33,075 nucleotides of DNA from an uncultured Clostridia bacterium (GCA_934278925.1 CAKQWJ010000025.1:1-33075); one strand, 5' to 3'; positions 25,031 through 33,030 are shown, counted from the first letter of the stretch. Notes: generated by a model from the letters alone, not told the origin. Made by a program: numbers and translations.

Positions 25031-25345
25031 TTACAGTTTCAGACTATTTTCGTCCAGCAGAAAATTCCTCAGTCCGATTGTAATAATTCCGTTTTCATCT
25101 CGGCGCACTTTAATATTATCCCCAACAACAACAATTTTTCTGAAGAAATCTGAAATCCGCAAAAGCCCTCGTTGTTCCTGATTTACTTTATCTGCGGTCG
25201 AAAGTGCAAAAGCAGATGATCATGAAAAAAGATGAAACAGCAGATATGATTTTCCGCATCTTCTTACACCCGTCACTACTTTTATCAGTCCATTTTTCTT
25301 TTTCCGGATCAACTTATCCAGATAAACATCACGTTTAATTTCCAT
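25031..25345 (-). pseudogene. AAA_14/DUF4143 ATPase remnant with its interior deleted
   Basis: The first 41 codons (ATG at 25345; MEIKRDVYLDKLIRKKKN, then the Walker A GVRRCGKSYLL) are a normal start of this ATPase family. After HLFS a stop occurs, and in another frame the last 58 or so codons of the same family follow (SAFALSTADKVNQEQRG, FFRKIVVVGDNIKV, GLRNFLLDENSLKL) to TAA at 25031. About 300 residues between are missing. The gene has both ends and no middle, like the two AbiEii remnants in this window. Confidence 0.8.
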
Positions 25346-25396
25346 AAGGCACCCTCCATTCCGAAAACCGGTGCACTTGCACCTGATGTCGGAATA

Positions 25397-25422
25397 TATT
25401 ACACCCAATATTCAGTGTAATA
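25397..25422 (-). promoter_or_regulatory. Inverted repeat upstream of the gutted ATPase
   Basis: TATTACAC (25397-25404) and GTGTAATA (25415-25422) form a perfect dyad 52 bases before the ATPase remnant start, a probable operator of that gene. Confidence 0.45.
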
Positions 25423-25450
25423 GTCAATGGGGGGAAGTCTACGGAGCCCT

Positions 25451-26551
25451 CTATACTTCTGTAAGAAGAAATGCCATGTAGAGCGGGAGTGTAAGAATTT
25501 CACTGCTCTTACCAACATTGTAATCGCCCAGCTTAATAGCCGAATGCACGTGATATTTTTCCGGATGCGCCAGGATTGTCTTCGTGCTTTTCGTATTTCC
25601 GGAGGAAGCTTTTACTTCCACCAACGTGCACTCCCCTTTATATCGAATTACAAAATCCACTTCCAATCCGGAATTCTTATGAAAATAGTACAGCTTTCGC
25701 CCCATCTTGGTGAACATATCTGAAATGAGGTTATAGCATCGAGATATAATTCCCGCATCTTCAATCCACTGCAAACTTCCGGCATACTTGGATGCAGTAG
25801 AACCTTTTTTTACGACGGAATATTGGAACTTCTTGTTCTCCTTGCTCAACTGCTTCGGAATGGATTGAAAACACTCGAGTATGCGGGACTTGTCCTTTTG
25901 ATTCGCATACTTTATCATATCGTCTTCATAAGAGCGAACAATGTCCCGCTGCATGTTCAGCACTTCATCCAGTCGTTTGGTGTCAACGAAGGTCTGCACC
26001 ACATCCGGCATGCCGCCCACAACGGTATATTGCAAAAGCAGCTGACGCATTTTTTTATGAAGCGCCTCCGGAACCGGAGTGACTCCGCGAATATTCTTTC
26101 GCAGCGAGTCAATGACAACGTCCGAGATTCCATTCGCCCACAGAAATTCTTCAAAATCCAACGGATTCATGTCTATGGTTGTTTCGTATCCTACCGGGAT
26201 TGACTTTGGTTCTTTTCCGTAACCTCTTACCCCTAGCAGAGACCCTGTTCCGATTACATCGTAGCGACCATCCAAATGAAAAAACTTCAATGCGGTTCTT
26301 GCGTCCGGGCATTCCTGAATCTCATCCAATACAAGAATGGTGTTTCCCGGCTCAAATACCGCTTCACTCCCAAGCAGCGCAGAGAGGAGCATCGTAATAT
26401 TATCGATTTCCAACGATCCTTCAAAAACGGAACAGTAATCCGGGTTCTCGAAGAAATTCAAATAAACGACTTGAACAACTTTTGCAAGGGAGTTTTTATG
26501 GAAGTCGCAACTTTTGCAAGGGAGTTTTTGTGAAAGTCGCAACTTTTTCAA
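25451..26551 (-). pseudogene. AAA_14/DUF4143 ATPase lacking its Walker A end
   Basis: From VVYLNFFENPDYC onward this is a regular AAA_14 plus DUF4143 protein: Walker B ILVLDEIQECP, IGTGSLLGV, DPLDFEEFLWA-like segment, YTVVGGMPDVVQTF, and a C-terminal nuclease-like patch LEVDFVIRYKGECTLVEVKA. The normal first 40 or so residues with Walker A are gone. In their place the frame reads through 32-bp repeats (MKKLRLSQKLPCKSCDFHKN). It has lost nucleotide binding and is probably dead, though the frame is open for 366 codons. It is not the missing part of the remnant at 25031-25345, which belongs to a different subfamily. Confidence 0.75.
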
Positions 26552-26560
26552 GGGACTTTA
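26477..26560. repeat. Three tandem 32-bp repeats
   Basis: Units start at 26477, 26509 and 26541; consensus AACTTTTKCAAGGGAGTTTT followed by TATGGAAGTCGC, the last unit partial. The same unit occurs twice at 28863. They lie at the broken 5' end of the ATPase gene. There are no spacers between units, so this is not a CRISPR array. Confidence 0.85.
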
Positions 26561-26608
26561 TGTCTTAACTTCCTGTGAAATTAACTCTTGTCAAACGCAA
26601 ACAGCACA

Positions 26609-27031
26609 TTATTCTTCGTCAAACTCATCTTCATCCCAGTCTGGATACTGTTGAATGCTTCCTTTTGCCTTAATGATACGAGGCTTAAAATCTCCCTGAA
26701 CTTCACTGATTTTTGAAACCGTAATCGTGAACATCCAATCATCCCCAAAATCATAATGAAGTGCAAATTTCTGTCCTTTGCAAAGCCCGACCTCATCCAG
26801 TGTAATATCTGCAGAAGGTTCGTCTCCTTTCGGATCTGACTGATATGCATATTCGCTGTACATACGGTTATCCATACAAAATTCATACAGATGCTCATCT
26901 ATAAAATCAAATGATTCCAGGATAATCCGGCACAATTGATTTAGTGTACTATTACCGCAGAGTTCGATATTTCGGTAAACATCACGCCCTCTGCCTGCAG
27001 GATATATCTTCATCGTATACTGGTTGCTCAT
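26609..27031 (-). CDS. pRiA4 ORF3-like protein
   Basis: A 140-residue protein of the plasmid pRiA4b ORF-3 family (also called IS1096 TnpR-like). Seen are the N-terminal MKIYPAGRGRDVYRNIELCG, LCRIILESFDFIDEHLYEF, the conserved LCKGQKFALHYDFGDDWMFTI region and an acidic end. Family members are often carried on mobile elements; no biochemical role is established. The start at 27031 follows AGGTGG. It lies between a headless ATPase and the remains of a transposase-like gene. Confidence 0.85.
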   Translation of the reverse strand: MSNQYTMKIYPAGRGRDVYRNIELCGNSTLNQLCRIILESFDFIDEHLYEFCMDNRMYSEYAYQSDPKGDEPSADITLDEVGLCKGQKFALHYDFGDDWMFTITVSKISEVQGDFKPRIIKAKGSIQQYPDWDEDEFDEE

Positions 27032-27043
27032 CATCCACCTCAT

Positions 27044-27342
27044 TTTCAGATAAAAATCTCATGGTTGATTGTAAAATCAACTTGAACATGTAATAAATTT
27101 AAAATTCATAGAGACTCTTTAGCAGAATGTATGTGACCAACCAACAATTTCTAAGGAGTACATCTATGGATTAAGTACATTCTACTACAACTGAAGGCAA
27201 AAAGGGGAAACATCTTTCATTCGCGGAAATAGTAACTGCACCTGTGGCAGGAATGCTGCAGGTGCTAAACTTGGTCTAAAGTGACCTAGTTTTCAATGAG
27301 CGATTGACCGAATTTTCGGTTGACAAATACAAATATTCACAA
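27044..27342. other. Gene-poor gap with a possible transposase start remnant and hairpin
   Basis: An AAGGAG at about 27153 precedes ATG at 27166 on the plus strand. The frame reads Met-Asp, then a stop, then VHSTTTEGKKGKHLSFAEIV and on to a stop at 27279. The stretch after the stop resembles the beginning of IS30-type transposases, a recalled and weak match. A GCACCTG/CAGGTGC hairpin lies at 27238-27265. I see nothing else in the gap. Confidence 0.3.
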
Positions 27343-28677
27343 TTACTGCTGTTCCAACGCCAACCCAATCAATCGATCTGTCTGGTCAGCCATGAACAGC
27401 GGAATGTTCAGCACATCATCATCCAACTTGAGATTATTAAGAGAGAAGCGAATGCGAAGTTTTACTTTGTCCGGGAACAGCTCTTTAAATTTCTTTAGGC
27501 TCTTGCTGGATGTGTTGGCTTCCGACTTTACCTCAACAGGGAAAATATCATTTTCCCGTTGAATGAGGAAATCCACTTCATATGGTGGATTACTTTGGCT
27601 CCAGTACCGGGGAACTACCTCAAACTGTGTGACTAAGGTTTGAAGCACAAAGTTCTCGGTCAATGCCCCTTTGAACTCAGTGAACAGACGGTTTCCTTCC
27701 CCGAAAGCAGTCGGTGCCAACTGTGCCAGACGGCGAAGAAGACCGACATCTACCAAATAGATTTTAAAGGCAGACAAGTCATCATACGCAGATACCGGAA
27801 GACCGGGCGCTGAGCTGCGGTAAATCTTATGCACCAAGCGGGCATCTACCAACCATTGCAGAGCGTCTTCGTATTCACGGGCTCTGGCTCCTTCTTTGAC
27901 AACCCGATAAATGAACTTCTTGTTCTCCCTTGCTAATTGAGATGGGATGGATTTCCAAATCATAGAAATCTTTGGGAACTCGTTGATGTTGGGATGCTTT
28001 GCAAAATCACGTTCATAGGCTCCGATGATACCGGCTAATGCTTCCTGCATGGCCGCAACATCCCGTGCCTCTGTCCACATCTTAACAGATTCCGGCATTC
28101 CTCCGGTGACATAGTACATCTTTAATTTCTCGTACAGCGGATTGAAGAATGCATCGGGAATTGGTTCAAGGGTATCTACCGTTTCTAGATACTTCACCAA
28201 ATTCTCCTCACCGTTCGCCAGCAGGAACTCGGTAAAGGTCATGGGATCAATCTGCATGAAGTTAACCTTTCCCACCGGGAAAGAAGATGGCTTTGCCAGA
28301 GCAATACCCAGCAGCGAACCTGCGCAGGCAATATGATACTGCGGTGCGTTTTCGCAGAAATACTTCATGGAGTTGATAACCTTGGGGCAATCCTGCACCT
28401 CATCGAAGATGATGAGGGTCTTTTCCGGCACAATCTTCTGCCCGCCGGCCAGCATTAGGTTCTGCAAGATGCGGTCAACATCTTTAGTGGTCTCGAAGAA
28501 TTGTTTGTATTCTTCATTTTCATCAAAGTTAAAATACGCGGTGTTTTCATAATAACGCTTGCCGAACTCCTTCAAAACCCAAGTTTTTCCCACCTGCCGG
28601 ACACCTTTCAAGATTAAAGGCTTGCGGTAGGGAGAGTTCTTCCAGTCCAGCAGTTTTTTTATAATCAATCGTTCCAT
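27343..28677 (-). CDS. AAA_14/DUF4143 ATPase, intact
   Basis: A complete 444-residue ATPase. Walker A is KGVRQVGKTW (24-33), Walker B LIIFDEVQDCP (88-98), and a sensor-like CAGSLLGI follows. DUF4143 covers about residues 200-400 and ends with a restriction-nuclease-like patch, YEVDFLIQRENDIFPVEVKS. The family is abundant in anaerobes and archaea with no agreed function; roles in defence or toxin-antitoxin-like behaviour have been suggested. It is a single gene with its own upstream repeats, and one of three such loci here, the other two being broken. Confidence 0.9.
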   Translation of the reverse strand: MERLIIKKLLDWKNSPYRKPLILKGVRQVGKTWVLKEFGKRYYENTAYFNFDENEEYKQFFETTKDVDRILQNLMLAGGQKIVPEKTLIIFDEVQDCPKVINSMKYFCENAPQYHIACAGSLLGIALAKPSSFPVGKVNFMQIDPMTFTEFLLANGEENLVKYLETVDTLEPIPDAFFNPLYEKLKMYYVTGGMPESVKMWTEARDVAAMQEALAGIIGAYERDFAKHPNINEFPKISMIWKSIPSQLARENKKFIYRVVKEGARAREYEDALQWLVDARLVHKIYRSSAPGLPVSAYDDLSAFKIYLVDVGLLRRLAQLAPTAFGEGNRLFTEFKGALTENFVLQTLVTQFEVVPRYWSQSNPPYEVDFLIQRENDIFPVEVKSEANTSSKSLKKFKELFPDKVKLRIRFSLNNLKLDDDVLNIPLFMADQTDRLIGLALEQQ

Positions 28678-28689
28678 AGATGCGCCTCT

Positions 28690-28810
28690 TCACACTTTTA
28701 TTGGTAATTTCGTGTTATAAATCACACTTTTATTATATTTAAAAGGTTGAAAAATGCAATACAAATCACAAAAGTATCCGCATCCAGTACAAGGATTGTA
28801 TTCCCCTGGT
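28690..28810 (-). promoter_or_regulatory. Upstream element of the intact ATPase: paired TCACACTTTTATT
   Basis: TCACACTTTTATT at 28690-28702 and 28722-28734, 32 bases apart, with GTGTT between. The first lies 12 bases before the start codon, so a bound protein would block translation initiation or transcription. The same element, including about 70 further similar bases, lies before the CAP-domain gene. Confidence 0.6.
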
Positions 28811-28862
28811 TTAAATACTGCTTCATTTCCAAAGCAGTGCAGAAAAGATAACCAACTTAAAC

Positions 28863-28916
28863 AACTTTTTCAAGGGAGTTTTTGGAAAAATCGCAACTTT
28901 TTCAAGGGAGTTTTAT
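28863..28916. repeat. Two tandem 32-bp repeats, same family as at 26477
   Basis: Units at 28863 and 28895 (AACTTTTTCAAGGGAGTTTT, then a TCGC end), exactly 32 bases apart and about 190 bases before the intact ATPase. A CATGTGTGG/CCACACATG hairpin (28917-28940) follows directly. Confidence 0.8.
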
Positions 28917-29016
28917 CATGTGTGGTGCTGCCACACATGATCCCGTACATGATACCCCATCTCTGGAATACCGGTACCCGACGCTCTGGAATGGCGGTTT
29001 CATTGCTGAGGAATAT

Positions 29017-29250
29017 TCATGCAGTCTTTCAAACAACCGGAGCGAAAACTCAATCCGTCCGTTAACTGTATGTCGCAAGAACTGGCTGTTCAGTTCATCG
29101 GTAGATGGAGCTGAAGCGAGCATTAACATCTATACAATTATTGAGATGGCAAAACTCCATGGCCTAAATCGGCAGAAATATATTGAATACATTCTTGAGC
29201 ATAGACCAAGCACTGAAATGACAGATGAAGAATTGTCGCTTTTGTTTTGA
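29017..29250 (+). pseudogene. IS66-family transposase C-terminal fragment
   Basis: 77 codons ending in TGA: SNNRSENSIRPLTVCRKNWL, then FSSSVDGAEASINIYTIIEM and LEHRPSTEMTDEELSLL. This is the characteristic end of IS66 transposases (the SNN..E..IRP..RKNWLFS stretch). The DDE core and the rest of the element are missing. Confidence 0.8.
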
Positions 29251-29254
29251 TATA

Positions 29255-29761
29255 TTAGTGCTCATTGTTTTCATCCACCTTATTATTTTGGGATATCATA
29301 TGTTGCATTTTTAGCAAAATCTCATTGAATGCTTGTAGAGATGCTGCTTGTTCCTGCTGTTGCCGTATCATTCCATCTGGAATATATGGATTTTGAATGG
29401 TTTCCCAAGTAACCTTATCCTTATATCCCAAAGATTTTGCTATTGTTTCCAATAATTTATATTGAGCGTTCTGAATTTTTTTGAGTTGCACTTCATCTGG
29501 GTCCTTAACGCAATATTTGTCATATAAATCTTTCCAGGCATTACGGACTTTTTTATCATCTGAAAACACAATATCAATAATATTAAGGCAATGCACACTT
29601 TCCTGTGTCCAACCATATATTCGAGAAGTCATAAGCACTTTGAAGATGTGCATTTTATCTTTTCTTATTTCTGCTCTATTTTGCAAATGTTGTCCAATCA
29701 AGACGGCAACTATAGGAATTACAATTATAGCTATTAAATTTAAAATGTCTTTACACTCCAT
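29255..29761 (-). CDS. DUF6680 family membrane protein
   Basis: A 168-residue protein with one N-terminal membrane segment (ILNLIAIIVIPIVAVLIGQH) and a soluble remainder with HIFKVLMTSRIYGWTQESVH and LNIIDIVFSDDKKVRNAWKDLYDKY, the conserved pattern of DUF6680. The C-terminal part is Gln-rich and probably helical. The start at 29761 follows GGAGGACGAGAAA; the longer frame upstream would use sequence belonging to the AbiEii remnant. It starts 17 bases after that remnant and so belongs to the same transcript. Function is unknown; such proteins turn up beside mobile and defence genes. Confidence 0.8.
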   Translation of the reverse strand: MECKDILNLIAIIVIPIVAVLIGQHLQNRAEIRKDKMHIFKVLMTSRIYGWTQESVHCLNIIDIVFSDDKKVRNAWKDLYDKYCVKDPDEVQLKKIQNAQYKLLETIAKSLGYKDKVTWETIQNPYIPDGMIRQQQEQAASLQAFNEILLKMQHMISQNNKVDENNEH

Positions 29762-29777
29762 TTTCTCGTCCTCCAAA

Positions 29778-29892
29778 TTACATCCATTCGCCATCAGCGG
29801 CAGACCATTTTTCAGCAAACTCTTTGCCTTCTTCCGCTTTCGGCAGCCTTATTTTTCAGTCGTGCAAGTACGGATGTGGCAATATCAGCCAT
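29778..29892 (-). pseudogene. Second AbiEii toxin remnant, almost entirely deleted
   Basis: ATG at 29892 overlaps the AbiEi stop by eight bases and gives MADIATSVLARLKNKAAESG, a normal AbiEii start. Within 22 codons the sequence joins, in another frame, the last 16 codons of such a toxin (GKEFAEKWSAADGEWM, stop TAA at 29778). Roughly 230 residues or more are missing. The first frame stops at a TGA soon after the join. Antitoxin and downstream gene are unaffected. Confidence 0.75.
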
Positions 29893-30511
29893 TGAGCAGC
29901 ACCTCCATTACATTCATAAGTTTCGTATAAACGCCCATATCCTTTGCGTATTTAGAAAGATTTGCGAGATTCTTTTTCGGATCTGCTACATAAACGTTGA
30001 TTGCTTTGTTGAATATTTCCCTATCAAGCTTTGAACGATACTTAAAGCAATCACAGATTGTTCGCTCTCGATCATAAACTTTTAATTCAACACCATTAAA
30101 GTCACCTACAGTAGCACCGTAATGGTAAAACTCGTTTTGAACATAATAAGCTTTGACAGGGACTTCCTGCATTGTTTTGATTGCTCTTGAAAAGGAACGG
30201 GGGACTGCTACTGTCCATTCACGAGAAGCAAAGTCGCTGTACCCATAATAAAACAGAGCAGACTCCACACAAACAATCCCTTGTGGCAGGAGTTTAGAAA
30301 TCAGAGCTTCTTCTTTTGGTTCTTCAGCGTTAGGCAGTTTGTAAAAGCCATTGCGAATACGCTCTATATAACCTTGGTTGCAAAGGGAAACAACATCATA
30401 GTTTTTCAGTCCGGCGGCAACAAAGTCTGCTGTCTTCGCAATGCTTCCTACTTTATTAAAAACATCAATTGCTATTTCGTGTTTATTCAATAGTTCACCG
30501 ACTTTCTGCAC
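29885..30511 (-). CDS. AbiEi antitoxin, second module
   Basis: AbiEi-type antitoxin of up to 208 residues: N-terminal winged helix (GSIAKTADFVAAGLKNYDVV, RIRNGFYKLP), a core with GIVCVESALFYYGYSDF and VYDRERTICDCFKYR, and a C-terminal VYTKLMNVMEVLLNG. It is only distantly similar to the antitoxin at 15114, so the modules arrived separately. The start is uncertain: GTG at 30511 has no SD, whereas TTG at 30490 has GGTGA upstream and matches the usual NKHEIA start. Its toxin partner is a remnant, so this too is an orphan antitoxin. Confidence 0.88.
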   Translation of the reverse strand: MQKVGELLNKHEIAIDVFNKVGSIAKTADFVAAGLKNYDVVSLCNQGYIERIRNGFYKLPNAEEPKEEALISKLLPQGIVCVESALFYYGYSDFASREWTVAVPRSFSRAIKTMQEVPVKAYYVQNEFYHYGATVGDFNGVELKVYDRERTICDCFKYRSKLDREIFNKAINVYVADPKKNLANLSKYAKDMGVYTKLMNVMEVLLNG

Positions 30512-30566
30512 GCATTTTCTATTATTTGCGTGATTGCAATATAGCCTTAATCGATAAAATTTACAA
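30510..30566 (-). promoter_or_regulatory. Promoter and operator of the second AbiE module
   Basis: On the minus strand TTGTAA (30561-30566), 16 to 17 bases, and TATATT (30539-30544). The dyad CACGCA/TGCGTG lies between the -10 and the gene (about 30510-30533), and a further GCACGCAT half-site lies upstream near 30592, so the antitoxin probably binds here. Confidence 0.55.
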
Positions 30567-30622
30567 CTATTTTTACACGATTAACAAAAAATATGCGTGC
30601 AAAAAATTGAAAAGTTTTTGCA

Positions 30623-30663
30623 TTTATTCCCAACTGAACTCATTGTGTCACATTGGGAATAAA
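30623..30663. repeat. Perfect inverted repeat TTTATTCCCAA
   Basis: Arms TTTATTCCCAA (30623-30633) and TTGGGAATAAA (30653-30663) with a 19-base loop, in the gap between two toxin-antitoxin modules. It may be a terminator or an old element end. The rest of the gap 30664-30808 shows no gene. Confidence 0.55.
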
Positions 30664-30808
30664 AGTTGGGTAAAAAAATGTAAACTTCCAGCTTGGATCC
30701 CCGAATAACCACACTACTCTTCATGAAGCCAGCAATAACTATTACCACTTTGGGCGAGCAAGCAATGGATTAACACCAAAATCACGATACGTCTGTTCCT
30801 GTTAAAGA

Positions 30809-30837
30809 AAAGAAGCACCTTTTCAGATGCTCCTCTT
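30809..30837 (-). terminator. Terminator after the AbiEii gene
   Basis: On the minus strand AGGAGCA and TGCTTCT pair (one G-U) around TCTGAAAAGG and end in TTTTCTTT, about 25 bases past the toxin stop. Confidence 0.6.
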
Positions 30838-30859
30838 ACAAATAAATTGGTTTATTCTG

Positions 30860-31864
30860 TTACTTGGTCAGCGAATTGATTTCTTTCTCTAAGTTACCTA
30901 TGAATTTCATAAGTGTTTGGAAATCCGGATACTCGCCAAACATCATATTTTTCATGCTGTTGTAGTCTTTCTGTAAATTCTCCATACGATACTCCGGCGG
31001 CAAGAGTTTCAGCGTACCTGGTATTGCAAGCTCATAATGCGCCCATTTCCGCGGATAAAATTTCATTTTGAAATCCGTCACACGCTTCAAAAGCGCAATA
31101 TTGCTATACGCAGATTCTTTGATGTCAGAATGTGCAATGCAATAAAGGTCATAATAATGACGGGAGTATCTTCCCGGCATGGACAGATTCTCAGGGCGAT
31201 TTGCCTCATGATGCAGGATGGTCGCTTTTTCCCAGAAAGTTCTCTCCGCGGAAGCAGTAAGGATTGTCGTATCAGGCTTTGAAAAAATCCTCGGATACGC
31301 TTCCGCAACATAAGGAGCAATTGTCTTGGCAACAGATGGCGTCCATGCTGCCAATGCCCCTATTTCAAGCCTGATGGTTTGCATCGTATTACTATCTTCA
31401 AATATCTTCGGATACTGGAAACATATCGTCTGAGGGTCTTCCGGGAGAATATAGAAGCTCGCTTCTTTCCCCAAAATTTTGCTCATATCCTCTTTCAGTA
31501 CCGGAAGAAGCTGTTCAGACAGAAAGGTCTTTGCACGACTATTGGCTTCTTTGTTGAAAGCGTCCTGCTTTGTATTAGATCGCTGCTTCCAAGGCTCATT
31601 TAATCCATATCCCAATACACGCCAATCTAATATCAGGTCAATATCCTCGGAAAATCGCTTAATCAGACCGTAACATTTTGAGAGGCTCGTCCCGCCCTTG
31701 AATGTAAATGCTTCCTTCCAAGGGCAACTGTGAAAAAGATAGTCCAGGGTAAGGCAGACCCAAAAATCCTTCTCAACAATAGCCTCGTGCAAGCCAGTTT
31801 TCTGGGCTGTATTTCTAAACAAAATCCGAAGCTGATCCTCCGGCTGTTTTATCAGCTGGTACAT
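30860..31864 (-). CDS. AbiEii/AbiGii-family nucleotidyltransferase toxin, intact
   Basis: A complete 334-residue nucleotidyltransferase of the AbiEii/AbiGii group. The active-site motifs are present: KGGTSLSK (56-63), then FSEDIDL with Asp74 and Asp76, and the later conserved ERTFWEKATILHHEANR (about 208-224) and RHYYDLY. Family members inactivate growth by adding nucleotides, shown for some to tRNA. It starts 16 bases after a DUF6088 gene, the usual antitoxin partner. Of the three AbiE-type modules in the window, this is the only one with a complete toxin. Confidence 0.9.
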   Translation of the reverse strand: MYQLIKQPEDQLRILFRNTAQKTGLHEAIVEKDFWVCLTLDYLFHSCPWKEAFTFKGGTSLSKCYGLIKRFSEDIDLILDWRVLGYGLNEPWKQRSNTKQDAFNKEANSRAKTFLSEQLLPVLKEDMSKILGKEASFYILPEDPQTICFQYPKIFEDSNTMQTIRLEIGALAAWTPSVAKTIAPYVAEAYPRIFSKPDTTILTASAERTFWEKATILHHEANRPENLSMPGRYSRHYYDLYCIAHSDIKESAYSNIALLKRVTDFKMKFYPRKWAHYELAIPGTLKLLPPEYRMENLQKDYNSMKNMMFGEYPDFQTLMKFIGNLEKEINSLTK

Positions 31865-31880
31865 TCATTTACACCTTCCT

Positions 31881-32486
31881 TTATTCACATATCTGTTTGA
31901 TTAAGTCGTATACCCATACAGTAACTTGATGAGCCTCTTTCAGCATCGTAGCCTTATCCTCATCCGAAAGTCGACGGCGGATAATGTCCACCTGCGCATC
32001 GGTGACATTGTTCTTGCCGATGGCTTTCAATGCCTGAATAACAGTAGCTGTCTGCCTGGAGATTCCTGATATCTCGCGGTTGTTTCTATGCCTGAACTCT
32101 ATCGTAAAGGCTCCGATTTGAAACTCATGATAGGGACCATCGCTGATATAACTCCATTTAGCTGTAACCTGCGTTGACAAACCAAGCTGATTAAGTGCAG
32201 TATCTGCACACGGGGCAATCGTCCAGCCAAACTTTCTCGCCAGTGTATCCGCAACCTTGCCCGGTGACGGAGCTTCGTATTCATCAATCAATTCACTGTA
32301 TCGCGGGTAATAGTAAACGCCCCTCATGATTTTCTGAATTTTTCCAGCTTCATCTAACCGCAACAGCGCCTTGCGTACTGCATGATATTCACCCAAATCC
32401 AGAAAATCGCCGACAATGTAAATCTCGTCATGGCCAACTTCTTTGATTCGCTCATAAATTTGAGTGGTAATGCTATCCCTTTGCAA
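31881..32486 (-). CDS. DUF6088 (AbiEi-like) antitoxin
   Basis: A 201-residue DUF6088 protein: N-terminal winged-helix region (HDEIYIVGDFLDLGEYHAVR, GKIQKIMRGVYYYPRY), then PSPGKVADTLARKFGWTIAP and the conserved ADTALNQLGLSTQ, and YHEFQIGAFTIEFRHRNNRE. It is the presumed antitoxin and repressor for the AbiEii gene directly downstream. It starts with TTG at 32486, supported by an almost perfect AAGGAGGTGATTTC at proper spacing. Confidence 0.88.
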   Translation of the reverse strand: MQRDSITTQIYERIKEVGHDEIYIVGDFLDLGEYHAVRKALLRLDEAGKIQKIMRGVYYYPRYSELIDEYEAPSPGKVADTLARKFGWTIAPCADTALNQLGLSTQVTAKWSYISDGPYHEFQIGAFTIEFRHRNNREISGISRQTATVIQALKAIGKNNVTDAQVDIIRRRLSDEDKATMLKEAHQVTVWVYDLIKQICE

Positions 32487-32500
32487 GAAATCACCTCCTT

Positions 32501-32543
32501 ATTTTGTCTCAAATATTATATATTTTTTGAGACAAAATATCAA
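32501..32543 (-). promoter_or_regulatory. Promoter with overlapping operator for the DUF6088/AbiEii module
   Basis: On the minus strand TTGATA (32538-32543), 17 bases, TATAAT (32515-32520). A perfect 13-base dyad, ATTTTGTCTCAAA (32501-32513) and TTTGAGACAAAAT (32526-32538), covers the -10 and most of the spacer, which fits autorepression. Confidence 0.8.
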
Positions 32544-32603
32544 GACAAGGTTTGGACAATTTTTGTCGAAACAGGTTTTCCACGCTTTTCGTCTCAAATC
32601 CGG

Positions 32604-32993
32604 AATCTTTTTATTACCGGTGCAACAGGCTGTGGTAAAAACATACATGGCATGTGCCTTTGGTATGGAAGCCTGCAAGCAGTATTACAAAACCAGGTAT
32701 GTCCGTATGCCGGACTTACTCATGGATCTGAACATTGCACGAACTGAAGGGAATTACCGTAAAACTATGGCAAAGTATTCCAATCCGGTGCTTCTCATTC
32801 TGGATGAATGAATGCTTCTCAAACCAACTGACACAGAACAGAAAGATATCTTCGAACTTCTTCATCAGAGACGCAAGAAATCATCAACCGTATTGCTCAT
32901 GACAGCTACCAAATCAACATCACAAGCATTGATGCTGAGCATGACAAATCAATGCGAGAGGTGTACGGCCTAGATAAATCACTACGAGAGTAA
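32604..32993 (+). pseudogene. istB: IS21-type IstB ATPase remnant with frameshift, stop and deletion
   Basis: Reads NLFITGATGCGK (Walker A), then a one-base excess in a run of A, then TYMACAFGMEACKQYYKTRY, LLMDLNIARTEGNY and Walker B LLILDE, followed by TGA where the family has Trp. It continues with IFELLHQRRKKSST, then a join to NRIAHDSYQINITSIDAEHD and a normal IstB end at 32993. About 30 residues between are deleted. The N-terminal 90 or so residues and istA are absent. Clearly a dead copy. Confidence 0.82.
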
Positions 32994-33030
32994 TAATCGT
33001 AAGCGCGTAATGTCAGGGTGTCACACACAT

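Noticed and set aside
26477..26560. Possible CRISPR array
   Set aside because: The 32-bp units are directly adjacent without spacers, only three and two copies, and there are no cas genes.
28917..28940. CATGTGTGG hairpin as a terminator
   Set aside because: No U-run on either side and no upstream gene ending there; noted only as part of the repeat region.
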